A DNA stretch of 34,558 nucleotides from Marinagarivorans sp. (GTDB lineage Bacteria; Pseudomonadota; Gammaproteobacteria; Pseudomonadales; Cellvibrionaceae): positions 1 through 34,558 of the forward strand of contig JANQJB010000157.1 in the NCBI GenBank assembly GCA_028281865.1, read 5' to 3'. The notes beneath the pieces are model-generated. The model was given only the letters and a program-made list of their open reading frames with translations, was not told the DNA's origin and searched no databases. Position 1 is the first letter of the stretch. The number at the start of each line of letters is the position of its first letter. A program made the translations under genes and the position numbers. Below are positions 17,668-25,547 of the stretch, piece by piece.

Positions 17668-18369
17668 TTATTTTCGCCACAACATCAAGGGGGTCGTGTC
17701 GGAGGAGGTCTTTGTTAATACTACCCAGTCAAAGCCATCCCCAAAAGAACTCTCGATATACCAATCTAGGCGAACAAATATATCTTGATAACCGTCACGA
17801 TTAAAATCGGCTTTTGCAACGACGACGTAATTGACCACCATATCTTCGACGCTAATTTTTACGCTGTGGTCATTAGATTCTAATAAGGTTAATTTTGGTT
17901 CATGCTCTCCCAGGTTTCCCGTGCGCCCATCTAGGCTTTGCCCACCCAAATACGGTACTGCCGTAGCGGGAAAGCTTTTGACAAGTGGAAAGTCAAAGGT
18001 AGTAGGCCAGTAGTTTATTGCAACTTCAGGGGCAGCATAAAAACGGTTTGCTGCTTCACAGTCTGCTTTGAGTAACTCCCATCTTGCAAATTCGCTTTCT
18101 ACTATTTTGTCCTGCCCTAGGTAAGCAACTTCCAGACAGTTTTTGACTTGTACAGTGTCTCCATCAACCTTTGAGAAGGCAATATCAAACTCCAGATCGT
18201 GAGGTGTAACTCCAATTGATTCAATGCCAGGAAAGCCATGCGTGTTATACCAACGTGCTTCCAGTTTTTGGAGAGACGATTCTTTAGTGTGTGGTGTTTG
18301 ACATGTGCACAAACTAAGAGTGAAGACAGTAGCTAAAACGAGTGAATAAAACTTAGATTTTAAGTTCAT
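17668..18369 (-). CDS. Lipoprotein downstream of a lysozyme gene (possible immunity or inhibitor protein)
   Basis: A 233-residue lipoprotein. The start at 18369 is supported by AAGGGA 6 bases upstream and by the signal peptide that begins there (MNLKSKFYSLVLATVFTLSL, then C-T-C). A longer frame opening at 18483 would run through the end of the lysozyme gene and is unlikely. The mature protein is not a family I can name. Near its C-terminus is a D-F-N-R-D-G-Y-Q-D segment like the calcium-binding loops of FG-GAP repeats, followed by strands and a WVVLTKTSSDTTPL ending. Only 11 bases separate it from the upstream GH24 lysozyme on the same strand. A periplasm-facing lipoprotein coupled to a cell-wall hydrolase is the usual layout of effector-immunity pairs. 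That role is an inference. Confidence 0.75.
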   Translation of the reverse strand: MNLKSKFYSLVLATVFTLSLCTCQTPHTKESSLQKLEARWYNTHGFPGIESIGVTPHDLEFDIAFSKVDGDTVQVKNCLEVAYLGQDKIVESEFARWELLKADCEAANRFYAAPEVAINYWPTTFDFPLVKSFPATAVPYLGGQSLDGRTGNLGEHEPKLTLLESNDHSVKISVEDMVVNYVVVAKADFNRDGYQDIFVRLDWYIESSFGDGFDWVVLTKTSSDTTPLMLWRK

Positions 18370-18379
18370 GCTCAATCCC

Positions 18380-19000
18380 TTAAGGTGTTTTGGGCTTTTG
18401 GTTGTGAGCCGCTTTAAACAGATCAAACACATATTTGTTTCTCGTTGCTGATATTCCAATGCGGTTGCTTTGCTTGGCCGCATCCTCCCAGCTCGTTGTT
18501 TTTATAAAGTCATTCATTTTAGTGTATTGTTTCTTTAGTTTTGTAATGCCAAGATTAAATACCATGTCAAACAGCGCTTTTTGCACTTCTAATGGCATGC
18601 CGTCAAAGGCTTTTGCAAAACCGTTTGCTTTTGTGTAGTAGCCTGACAGTTCCTTGTAAAATGACTGGATGTGTTTGTCGCGTTGGGTGTCCATATCAGT
18701 GTCTTTCATCACAAGTGTTGTGTACTTTTTGAAAGATGCTGCTGTATAACTTCTACCAAATGCTTGTTTTTTAATATTATCGTATTCAGTATACTTTTCA
18801 GCATCGGTGGCTAGAGAGAGAAGGTTATTCGCGCCTTTCTTATACATGGGTACGCTTACGATTGCTGCTTTATTTGGCACCAGGTGGCCGACTCCTACAG
18901 TGACTTTGCCCACAGTATCTAAGTACAGATGTGGGATACGCCCTTCATATTTTTCGATATTTTTACCAACTTCCGTCTTAACTGTTGTATTCAAGGGCAT
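18380..19000 (-). CDS. GH24 (T4-type) lysozyme
   Basis: A 206-residue muramidase-like protein. The catalytic triad spacing of T4 lysozyme is intact: E19 in KYEGRIPHLYLD, D28 in the same stretch, and T34 in GKVTVGVGHL, with eight and five residues between them, as in T4. A later helix with MPLEVQKALFDMVFNLG corresponds to the conserved C-terminal lobe motif. It should cleave peptidoglycan glycan strands. No signal peptide is present, so it would need a holin, a secretion system such as type VI, or cell lysis to reach its substrate. The ATG has AAGGTG 8 bases upstream. No holin, spanin or other phage gene is adjacent; instead a lipoprotein gene follows closely. It could be an orphan prophage endolysin or an antibacterial effector. 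Confidence 0.88.
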   Translation of the reverse strand: MPLNTTVKTEVGKNIEKYEGRIPHLYLDTVGKVTVGVGHLVPNKAAIVSVPMYKKGANNLLSLATDAEKYTEYDNIKKQAFGRSYTAASFKKYTTLVMKDTDMDTQRDKHIQSFYKELSGYYTKANGFAKAFDGMPLEVQKALFDMVFNLGITKLKKQYTKMNDFIKTTSWEDAAKQSNRIGISATRNKYVFDLFKAAHNQKPKTP

Positions 19001-19273
19001 AGATATTCACCTTAGTGGTTTTCTTTATAGTTTCATCCAGGTTGTTTTAATCGTTTGACAGCAGTCAACCTTTTCTTCTCATGCGTGATTAACGAATGCT
19101 CGTTTTGCGTGGGATCTAAGCTAACTCTACAGTCGGATGATTTTGCGTATCCAAGGGTAACACAAAATGAGTTGTCGGATGTTGGCAGCGTTGAATTTGG
19201 TGGAAGAGAGCAATTACACCCACCATAAGGTTTTCGTGATATCCGAGTGAATCCAATGAGCTAACCAACTATA

Positions 19274-19305
19274 ATAATGGAAAAATTCGATAATGGAAAA
19301 ATTCG
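19274..19305. repeat. Perfect 16-bp tandem duplication
   Basis: ATAATGGAAAAATTCG occurs at 19274-19289 and again at 19290-19305 with no difference. It abuts the 17-bp array that follows. Confidence 0.85.
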
Positions 19306-19371
19306 TGACCAAAGTTATTTCGTGACCAAAGTTATTTCGTGACCAAAGTTATTTCGTGACCAAAGTTACTT
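19304..19371. repeat. Four tandem 17-bp repeats
   Basis: The unit CGTGACCAAAGTTATTT begins at 19304, 19321, 19338 and 19355. The first three copies are identical and the fourth has one change (ATT to ACT). There are no spacers between copies, so this is not a CRISPR. It could be a set of protein-binding sites (iteron-like) or a variable-number tandem repeat produced by slippage. Confidence 0.9.
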
Positions 19372-19481
19372 CGTTAGCTAAAAACGCTATGTTTGTTGAA
19401 CGGCTCTATCAGGTGTGAGTTGCGTTTCGTGGGAACAGCGATTCAGAAGCAAAGTTAAAAATGTTACGAGGAGAATTGAAA

Positions 19482-20312
19482 GTGCCAAGCAAAATAAAAA
19501 TATTTTTTTTACTCTCGTTAATTGTTTCTACGAGTGCATTCACCCAGGAGAAAAAGGATGTTGACTTCCTCGATAAAAAGAATAAGTTTACTGAAGGTTG
19601 TCAGCGCTGCCAACTAGATTTATACCTTCCAAAAAAAGCAACAAAAAGCTTTCCAACTTTGGTTTGGTTTCACGGTGGTGGCTTAAAAAGAGGAGATAAG
19701 AGTAAAGAGATCACTGTGGATTTTGCAGAAAGCTTGCAAAAAGTTGGTGTGGCAGTTGCTGCAGTAAATTATCGTTTGTACCCCGACGATCCGTACCCGT
19801 CGTTTATGTATGATGGTGCCGCAGCCACGCGTTGGGTAATCGACAGTATTTCGTCTTATGGAGGCGACCCTCAGCGAATCTATATCGGTGGACATTCAGC
19901 GGGTGGATATATTGCGTTAATGTTAGCGATGGATGAAAATTATTTAAAAACAGCTGGTTTAGGTTTGGCAGATATTGCAGGTTTTATTCCGGTGAGCGGA
20001 CAAACGGTAACGCATTCGACCCTGCGGCAAGTTCGTGGCTATGCGGCTAATCAAATTATTGTTGATAGGAATGCACCCTTATTTCACGCAAGAAAATTTG
20101 AAACACCGATGATGCTAGTCGCGGCTGACAATGACTCGCCAAATCGTTTGCAGGAAAATCAGTTATTTTACTCGGCACTAAAAAATCAAAAATCAGAGAA
20201 CGTTAGTTTATTGGTTGTTAAACACCGCCGTCATAATTCGATAATCACTTCGGCTACCAATAAAAAAGACCCGTTAATTAAAGGAATTCTTGATTTTGTA
20301 GGTAGTAAATAG
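19482..20312 (+). CDS. Secreted alpha/beta-hydrolase, esterase of the BD-FAE / Abhydrolase_3 type
   Basis: A 276-residue exported serine hydrolase. The first 22 residues form a Sec signal peptide (KIKIFFLLSLIVSTSAFTQ). The oxyanion-hole motif HGGG is at 64-67, the nucleophile is S139 in GGHSAGG, and D216 or D218 and H251 (in HRRHNS) complete a plausible triad. Such enzymes cleave short esters, including acetyl or feruloyl groups on plant polysaccharides; the substrate is not certain. I chose the GTG at 19482 because GAGGAG lies about 8 bases upstream and the signal peptide begins there. An ATG at 19461 would place the ribosome site inside the gene. It converges on the LysE exporter with only 26 bases between stops. 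Confidence 0.85.
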   Translation: MPSKIKIFFLLSLIVSTSAFTQEKKDVDFLDKKNKFTEGCQRCQLDLYLPKKATKSFPTLVWFHGGGLKRGDKSKEITVDFAESLQKVGVAVAAVNYRLYPDDPYPSFMYDGAAATRWVIDSISSYGGDPQRIYIGGHSAGGYIALMLAMDENYLKTAGLGLADIAGFIPVSGQTVTHSTLRQVRGYAANQIIVDRNAPLFHARKFETPMMLVAADNDSPNRLQENQLFYSALKNQKSENVSLLVVKHRRHNSIITSATNKKDPLIKGILDFVGSK

Positions 20313-20338
20313 GCTATCCTATGGGTTTAAGTTTTCCT

Positions 20339-20947
20339 TTAGTTTTGCCCAAGTTTAGTTGTTGCTAAAGCCAGTGCTGCACCTGTTAGAGCTGTACCGC
20401 CAACAGCATTTTCAAACTTATGCAAATTTCTCCCTAACAAAATGGTTTTAAGCTTTGCCGCTAGTATTGCATATAGTGAATCGAAAAATAGGGCTAATAA
20501 CCAAAATACCGCTGAGTAAAAAAGAGTTTGACCGAAGTAAGGTAAATTCTTATCAATAAACTGTGGAATAAAAGCGCCGAAAAATAATATTGTCTTTGGG
20601 TTTGTTAGCGATACCCAAAAGCCACGGTTAAAAGAGCCAATAGGGGATATACTGGGCTGAGAACAATCTCGCTTTAAGTTTAAAAAATGTTGGCTTGCCA
20701 AGTATAGAAGATAAATAACACCTAGCCATTTTAAATAAGTTAAACCTTTTGATAACGATGCAATAAATAAAGTGGTGGCGAGCATCGCGACGATAAGCTG
20801 TATGACCATCGCCACGCTAGTACCCAGAACGGTTTGTAAGCCTCGTTTTTTACCGTGAACTATCGAAGTGGACACAATGATTAGGACATTCGGCCCTGGA
20901 ATAACAATTAGCGCGGTAGAGCTTATTAAAAACAGTACGATTTCCAT
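20339..20947 (-). CDS. LysE/RhtB family amino-acid exporter
   Basis: An inner-membrane exporter of about 202 residues with six predicted helices. The N-terminal IPGPNVLIIVSTSI segment, the GTSVAMVIQLIVAML helix and the internal NPKTILFFGAFIPQF motif are typical of the LysE/RhtB superfamily, which exports amino acids such as lysine, homoserine or threonine. I prefer the ATG at 20947 because family members begin directly at the first helix and GAGTGA lies about 5 bases upstream; a GTG at 20956 would add three residues. The substrate cannot be told. No LysR regulator is adjacent, although one often accompanies such exporters. Confidence 0.9.
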   Translation of the reverse strand: MEIVLFLISSTALIVIPGPNVLIIVSTSIVHGKKRGLQTVLGTSVAMVIQLIVAMLATTLFIASLSKGLTYLKWLGVIYLLYLASQHFLNLKRDCSQPSISPIGSFNRGFWVSLTNPKTILFFGAFIPQFIDKNLPYFGQTLFYSAVFWLLALFFDSLYAILAAKLKTILLGRNLHKFENAVGGTALTGAALALATTKLGQN

Positions 20948-21084
20948 GAGTGTCACTCTATTGGGGGAATCGAAAACAAGATAATGGTGATTTAAGCAAT
21001 TATCAAGTTTTAGACAGGGAAAACATTATTGAAATAGGCCCGAAGTGTTTAACTAAGAGCCTTAAGTATGTTGAGTTTTCTGCG

Positions 21085-22464
21085 TTAAACCTTTAACGCG
21101 GAACTGGGGCCGGAAGCAGCGCCGCCATTAACGCTTGAATTGCCGAATTGATTCACATCGTTACCAAAGGCTCGCATCACCGAAACGTGAATATTGTGTA
21201 GTTTTTCTCCCCCCACATCGATGCAGCGATTACCCTTCCATAAGTCCGAGCCTTGCCCTCCAATAACCATCCAACTCATATTTCTGTGGCTGTGGGCATT
21301 GGGTTTACTAATACAGGTTGTATACAGTATTAATGAGTTATCGAGCATAGTGCCAGAGCCGTCCGCTTCCGGAGTTTCAGCAAAAGTTTTAACCAAACGC
21401 GCTAATAATCCTGTGTGAAATTTATCGACTTTGGTGAAATACGCGTCGGCTTGCGGTGTATTTAACTTCTCAGTATGCGTAATGCCATGGTGAGTTTTGG
21501 TGCCGTATACTTCGGTGTGCTCAGGCATCCAGTCATAGATCATATCGACAGCGCCCTTACGGGTAGAATAGGTACCGATATTGGTAAGGCCGCAAACAAA
21601 GGCTTGCGTCGTCAAATCGAGCAGTAGCTCTGCCTCTTTCGGCCCTGCATCCAAGCGCCCCGCAGTTTCGGGTACGATGCAGCCGGCTGCTGCTCCTCCG
21701 CCAGCGCTTAGCTCAACGCGTTTTTCTATTTCACGAATAGTTTCGATGTGTTTTTCAAGGCGTTCTTTATCGTCGCCAACAAGCTCGCGTTGCATCATTT
21801 TTATTTGATCAACAATTCCATCAAGCACCCGTACCTCACGCTCGATAGCTGAGCTATCTACAGGTGCAGAGGCTCCGCCGAGGTTTGTTCCAGGTGCTTT
21901 ACCTTTAAACAACTTTTCAAACAGTGCAGCTCCGCTGTTTATAGGGTTTTTCGGTGAGTTTGGTGCTGCGTAGGAGATTCGCTCTTGCGAGCCAATACCC
22001 TTTGTACGAAACCCAGTCTCAATGCTCGAAAACGGGACATTGTCGCTGAGTTGATCAGAAAGAATTTGATCGAGTGAGCGTGCTGAAGATAAAGCTTTTA
22101 CATTTGCTGTACTGGTGTTGCATCCCGTTAATAAGGTAACCGGACCCAAAAAATGCACACGAGAATTTCTACCCGCAGCATTGTCCAGACCTTTTATCGC
22201 GACAATGTGGTCGGCGTAGGGAGCAAGTGCTTCGTGAGAGTCACCGATGACGAGTGATCCACCAGGCCCGGCTGAAGACCAGCGCTGTTGCCAGAAACCA
22301 CCGCTTTGGTTTAACACGAAAAACCGTCTCGGTCCTTTTTGCCCCGCCTGAGCATAAACCCGGTTGATGGGGTAGGCCATAGTCAGAAGCCCAGCTGTTG
22401 AAAGCTTGCCAAAAACACGGCGACTAATGGGCAGATCTTTAGAAAATTTATCGAACTTATTCAT
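21085..22464 (-). CDS. DUF1552 family Tat-exported protein
   Basis: A 459-residue protein of the DUF1552 family. The N-terminus has a twin-arginine motif (SRRVFGK, R15-R16) followed by a hydrophobic stretch and an AQA cleavage site, so it is probably exported folded through Tat. The mature part has SGGFWQQRW near its start, VAIKGLDN, a DQILSDQL motif and a C-terminal half with HSHRNMSWMVIGGQG, as in DUF1552/DUF1501-like proteins related to the alkaline phosphatase/sulfatase fold. It is four bases downstream of the DUF1592 cytochrome gene, a pairing known from Planctomycetes, Myxobacteria and some Gammaproteobacteria. The biochemical function of the pair is not established. Confidence 0.88.
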   Translation of the reverse strand: MNKFDKFSKDLPISRRVFGKLSTAGLLTMAYPINRVYAQAGQKGPRRFFVLNQSGGFWQQRWSSAGPGGSLVIGDSHEALAPYADHIVAIKGLDNAAGRNSRVHFLGPVTLLTGCNTSTANVKALSSARSLDQILSDQLSDNVPFSSIETGFRTKGIGSQERISYAAPNSPKNPINSGAALFEKLFKGKAPGTNLGGASAPVDSSAIEREVRVLDGIVDQIKMMQRELVGDDKERLEKHIETIREIEKRVELSAGGGAAAGCIVPETAGRLDAGPKEAELLLDLTTQAFVCGLTNIGTYSTRKGAVDMIYDWMPEHTEVYGTKTHHGITHTEKLNTPQADAYFTKVDKFHTGLLARLVKTFAETPEADGSGTMLDNSLILYTTCISKPNAHSHRNMSWMVIGGQGSDLWKGNRCIDVGGEKLHNIHVSVMRAFGNDVNQFGNSSVNGGAASGPSSALKV

Positions 22465-22468
22465 TGCG

Positions 22469-24358
22469 CTACCCCCCGAAAAATGCCGTTTGCTTTAAGG
22501 TTTCGATGATCATCTGATCAATGCCCGAGTAACCTTTCACGCTGTCCACTAGGCCTTCGAGTTCGCAATTGAGTTGTTCGGGAACAGCTTTTCTGAAGGC
22601 GTAAGCCATCCAGTGCTTAGCGGTGCAATAGCGCAGCTCTTCGGTATTAGCGACGTAATTTAGCAGGTCGTTAGCATCCTTGAAGTCGTAGGTACTGTCC
22701 GTTGTAGGGAAAACTCCGGAAGCGTCGATAACAGAACCCCCATCGTGAGTGCGCAGGTTTCCGTACTGATCGTAATTTTCAAACGCTATACCCATGGGGT
22801 CGAATAGTGCGTGGCAATTGCCGCAAATGGGGTTTTCACGGTGTATTTTCAAGCTTTCACGCAGAGTCTCACCTGCAACGGGTTCCGGAAACATGACATC
22901 CCCGTTAAATGTCGGGACTTCGCGGCACAGCATATCTTCAACAAAAAATACGCCGCGCAGTATTGGCTCCGTGCGTTCAGAAGAACCAAAAGCAGCCATC
23001 CATGCGGGCTGGGTGAGCAAGCCAACTCGACTTGGGTCGTTTGTTAGCTGGTTAGTGCGGGAGTCTCCTACCGCAGGCTCAGTTAATAAGCGTTCGATAC
23101 TCCCGTTTTCCCCCCACGCAGTGTTTAAGATGAAAGTAATCGCGTCGTCTACTTGCTGCTTGAGGGCGGTATATTCAATGTCATCCCTGATAGCAGTAGC
23201 ATTTTTAACTTTAAACCAGCGTGCAATAAATTCGCGCGAGAGGTATTCGCGAGTTTCCGGCTGAGCCAGCAGGCGCTGTGCATGCTGCAAAAGATTATCG
23301 GAGTCTAAGTTGCCTGCTTTGGCATCGGCCCAAAGGTCTTTATCGGGAATGCTGCCGGTAAGAAGGTAGGAGAGTTTGCTGGCATTTTTGTACTGGTCTA
23401 GGCTCGATCCGCTTGCGTTAGAGCCTATCGTCAATCTCGGTTTATAGATAAAGAAGGGTGATTGCATAATCAGCTTGAGCGAGTCGTGAACACCTTCCTG
23501 AATTGATTCGCGTGCGCCTGCCTCGTACACCGACAGCACGCTTTCGAGCAATTCAGTGCTAACCGGCATACGGAATGCGCGTTCTGCGATATTTGAAATA
23601 TAAGTTTTTGCACAGTTTTCGTTATTCAACGTGCAAGCTGTTTTGCTCGCGTAATCTGAGACAATGGCAGTGGCGACTGCTTCTGAAATTGCTTTATAGC
23701 CTTCTCCCGTCTCGGCCAGCACGCTTTCAGCATAGAGAAAGCCGTTGTCGAGCTCCTCCTCTGGAAAGCCGTCTAGCGACGGTATGGAATCTAACTCGAA
23801 TAAATCCTTGAGGCTGCGGACGTATTCGATTGGACTCAGCCTAACGAGTTTGTCATGTGCGAGTGTTGCGTCTTCTGAGCAGCTTAAATTACTTTTCGCA
23901 AAAACTTTTGCTCCTGGATCAACGAGATCTGTTCCCCAGTAAAGCATGTATTGCGCAGTATCTTTTGCGCAGTCGCCGACACAGGTATGGGGGCCATAGC
24001 CTTTCGGCATGTCGTCCTCGATATATTTAACTAAGTTTTCGTAAGTAGTGTGAACCAGATTATCGGGATCGATTGGCGATGTTCCTTGGTTCTTATTTGT
24101 GCCGTGGCAGTTATTGCAACGATGCTCGACCCAAGAGGCAGCTCCCTTTTGTGCATCGCCGCCAACATCAATTTTAGACGCGATGCTAGTCGACGGGTTG
24201 GGATCGCTGGTGTCTGGAGCTGATATACATCCTGCTAGATGCGTAACAAAAGTAACTAGCGAGAGCAAATAAAGTGTGCGGACCAGATTATTAAGCGAGC
24301 GGAATGAGCCGTTGCTCAATCCGCGTTTTATGCATGCATTGTAAAGGAGTCTAGGCAC
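22469..24358 (-). CDS. DUF1592/DUF1588 multidomain c-type cytochrome lipoprotein
   Basis: A 629-residue lipoprotein whose lipobox is LAGC at 41-44. A cytochrome c domain follows, with CNNCH at 81-85 and a likely axial Met117 in DDMPKGYG. The planctomycete-type domain series comes next: DUF1587-like (KLVRLSPIEYVRSLKDLF), DUF1595-like (IAERAFRMPVS), DUF1592 (SPFFIYKPRLTIG, EYLSREFIARWF), DUF1588 with a second CxxCH in ICGNCHALFDPMGIAFENYD, and a DUF1585-like end. The protein probably acts with the DUF1552 protein encoded four bases downstream in a periplasmic or outer-membrane redox complex. The GTG start at 24358 gives an unusually long n-region; a later TTG is possible. The role of this domain set is not established. 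Confidence 0.88.
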   Translation of the reverse strand: MPRLLYNACIKRGLSNGSFRSLNNLVRTLYLLSLVTFVTHLAGCISAPDTSDPNPSTSIASKIDVGGDAQKGAASWVEHRCNNCHGTNKNQGTSPIDPDNLVHTTYENLVKYIEDDMPKGYGPHTCVGDCAKDTAQYMLYWGTDLVDPGAKVFAKSNLSCSEDATLAHDKLVRLSPIEYVRSLKDLFELDSIPSLDGFPEEELDNGFLYAESVLAETGEGYKAISEAVATAIVSDYASKTACTLNNENCAKTYISNIAERAFRMPVSTELLESVLSVYEAGARESIQEGVHDSLKLIMQSPFFIYKPRLTIGSNASGSSLDQYKNASKLSYLLTGSIPDKDLWADAKAGNLDSDNLLQHAQRLLAQPETREYLSREFIARWFKVKNATAIRDDIEYTALKQQVDDAITFILNTAWGENGSIERLLTEPAVGDSRTNQLTNDPSRVGLLTQPAWMAAFGSSERTEPILRGVFFVEDMLCREVPTFNGDVMFPEPVAGETLRESLKIHRENPICGNCHALFDPMGIAFENYDQYGNLRTHDGGSVIDASGVFPTTDSTYDFKDANDLLNYVANTEELRYCTAKHWMAYAFRKAVPEQLNCELEGLVDSVKGYSGIDQMIIETLKQTAFFGG

Positions 24359-24721
24359 TTGAATTTACCACTTAGATTATTTTTATTAGCTAGAGTAATT
24401 TTTTGTTATACACCAGCATATATATAAGACTTGCTTATTGTCGGACAGACTCCTCAAATATCGTGTGCGCTTTCTCTCAAAAACCTTGGATTTATAGGGT
24501 AGTGCTAATTAAAGTGGATATTTATACAAATTATGTTTTCGCAGATAAAATATGAAATAAAAACGCATTAATTTGTGCATGCGCAGATTAAATTTTGTGT
24601 ATTTATAATCAGTAAAAAATAGGGCCGCGTATCCGCAGCAGTCGATGTACTAAAGCGTTTTTTAAAAGTTATTTTTTATTTCCTGACGGCATTATTACCT
24701 GAGGTCATTATTAACGGCTAC
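24359..24721. other. AT-rich intergenic region
   Basis: About 360 bases. One side should contain the promoter of the minus-strand DUF1592-DUF1552 pair. On the other side an inverted repeat, 24715-24721 with 24741-24747, overlaps the stop codon of the TauE gene and may act as a weak terminator for it, though no clear T-run follows. No gene is seen. Confidence 0.45.
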
Positions 24722-25471
24722 CTAGCTTATTATTAGCCACGTAGCCGCTAGAATTGCAAAAGCAATAATCATACGATCAAACAAAATTTGATTCGTGTGC
24801 TTAAGTAGTTTGACTCCTATAACGGAACCGAACACTGTCAGCGGGAACAAAAATAAAAATAAGGCAATGGTTTCCCAAGTAATAATATTAATTGCGACAA
24901 AAACGGGTAGCTTAAATATATTGACGACAAAAAAGAACCAAGCGGCTGTGCCCATTAAACGATATTTGGGCATGCCGAGAAGCACAAAGTAAATTGCCAT
25001 TAGCGGGCCTGCGCTATTTCCAATTACTGTACAAATGCCAGCGAGTAAACCAATTGCCACAGCAAGAAATTGGTTAGAATGAAGTTCATCCCATCTGAAG
25101 CGTCGTCTCATTAAATCGAGCGTTATTAAGCAGATTAGCAATCCGCCTAAGAACGGTCGGACAAAACTATTTGTCACAAGATGCAAAATGAGCGCGCCGA
25201 TCCCAATGCCAATAAAGACGTGTGGCAGCAGTCGTTTTAATAAACTTAAGTCAGCGTGTTGTCGATAATGCAGCACAGCAAAAGTATCACCGACGATAAG
25301 AAACGGAAGCAGCAAGCCGATTGATATCTTGGCTGGTACAAAAGCTGCAAGCAGGGCAGCGACAGCAATCCCAAGTGCTGGAATGCCGGTCTTTGCAACC
25401 CCAGCTAGAAAAGCACATAAACCGATTACGATCAGGCTTGCTAAATCCCAGTTTGAGAATACGGACAGCAT
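24722..25471 (-). CDS. TauE/SafE family membrane transporter
   Basis: A 249-residue inner-membrane protein with about seven or eight hydrophobic helices. The family signatures are the AFLAGVAKTGIPALGI segment near the N-terminus and the repeated GICTVIGNSAGPLMAIYFVL in the second half. TauE/SafE proteins export sulfite, sulfonates or related anions; the substrate here is unknown. It is transcribed divergently from the molybdopterin oxidoreductase gene across 76 bases, so the two may be co-regulated. GGTTATTGTAACC at 25492-25504 is a palindrome with a three-base centre in this gap and could be an operator. Confidence 0.9.
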   Translation of the reverse strand: MLSVFSNWDLASLIVIGLCAFLAGVAKTGIPALGIAVAALLAAFVPAKISIGLLLPFLIVGDTFAVLHYRQHADLSLLKRLLPHVFIGIGIGALILHLVTNSFVRPFLGGLLICLITLDLMRRRFRWDELHSNQFLAVAIGLLAGICTVIGNSAGPLMAIYFVLLGMPKYRLMGTAAWFFFVVNIFKLPVFVAINIITWETIALFLFLFPLTVFGSVIGVKLLKHTNQILFDRMIIAFAILAATWLIIS

Positions 25472-25547
25472 TGGAATAGCTCGTCAAAAGGGGTTATTGT
25501 AACCGAGTTAAGGAGGCCCCGATTAACTTCAATAGTCAGAGAGGCAA

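Larger units (their letters stand above)
19001..19481. other. Intergenic region carrying tandem repeats
   Basis: About 480 bases between the lysozyme (minus) and esterase (plus) starts, so divergent promoters are expected. Apart from the repeat arrays at 19274-19371 I see no gene or RNA. The stretch just before the esterase contains its GAGGAG ribosome site. Confidence 0.5.

Noticed and set aside
18370-18483. N-terminal extension of the lipoprotein into the lysozyme gene
   Set aside because: The extension overlaps the upstream coding region in another frame, whereas a good ribosome site and signal peptide begin at 18369.
17668-19000. Prophage remnant
   Set aside because: Only the lysozyme is phage-like; no holin, tail, integrase or attachment site is visible nearby.
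19274-19371. CRISPR array
   Set aside because: The 16- and 17-base units follow each other directly without unique spacers, and no cas gene is present.
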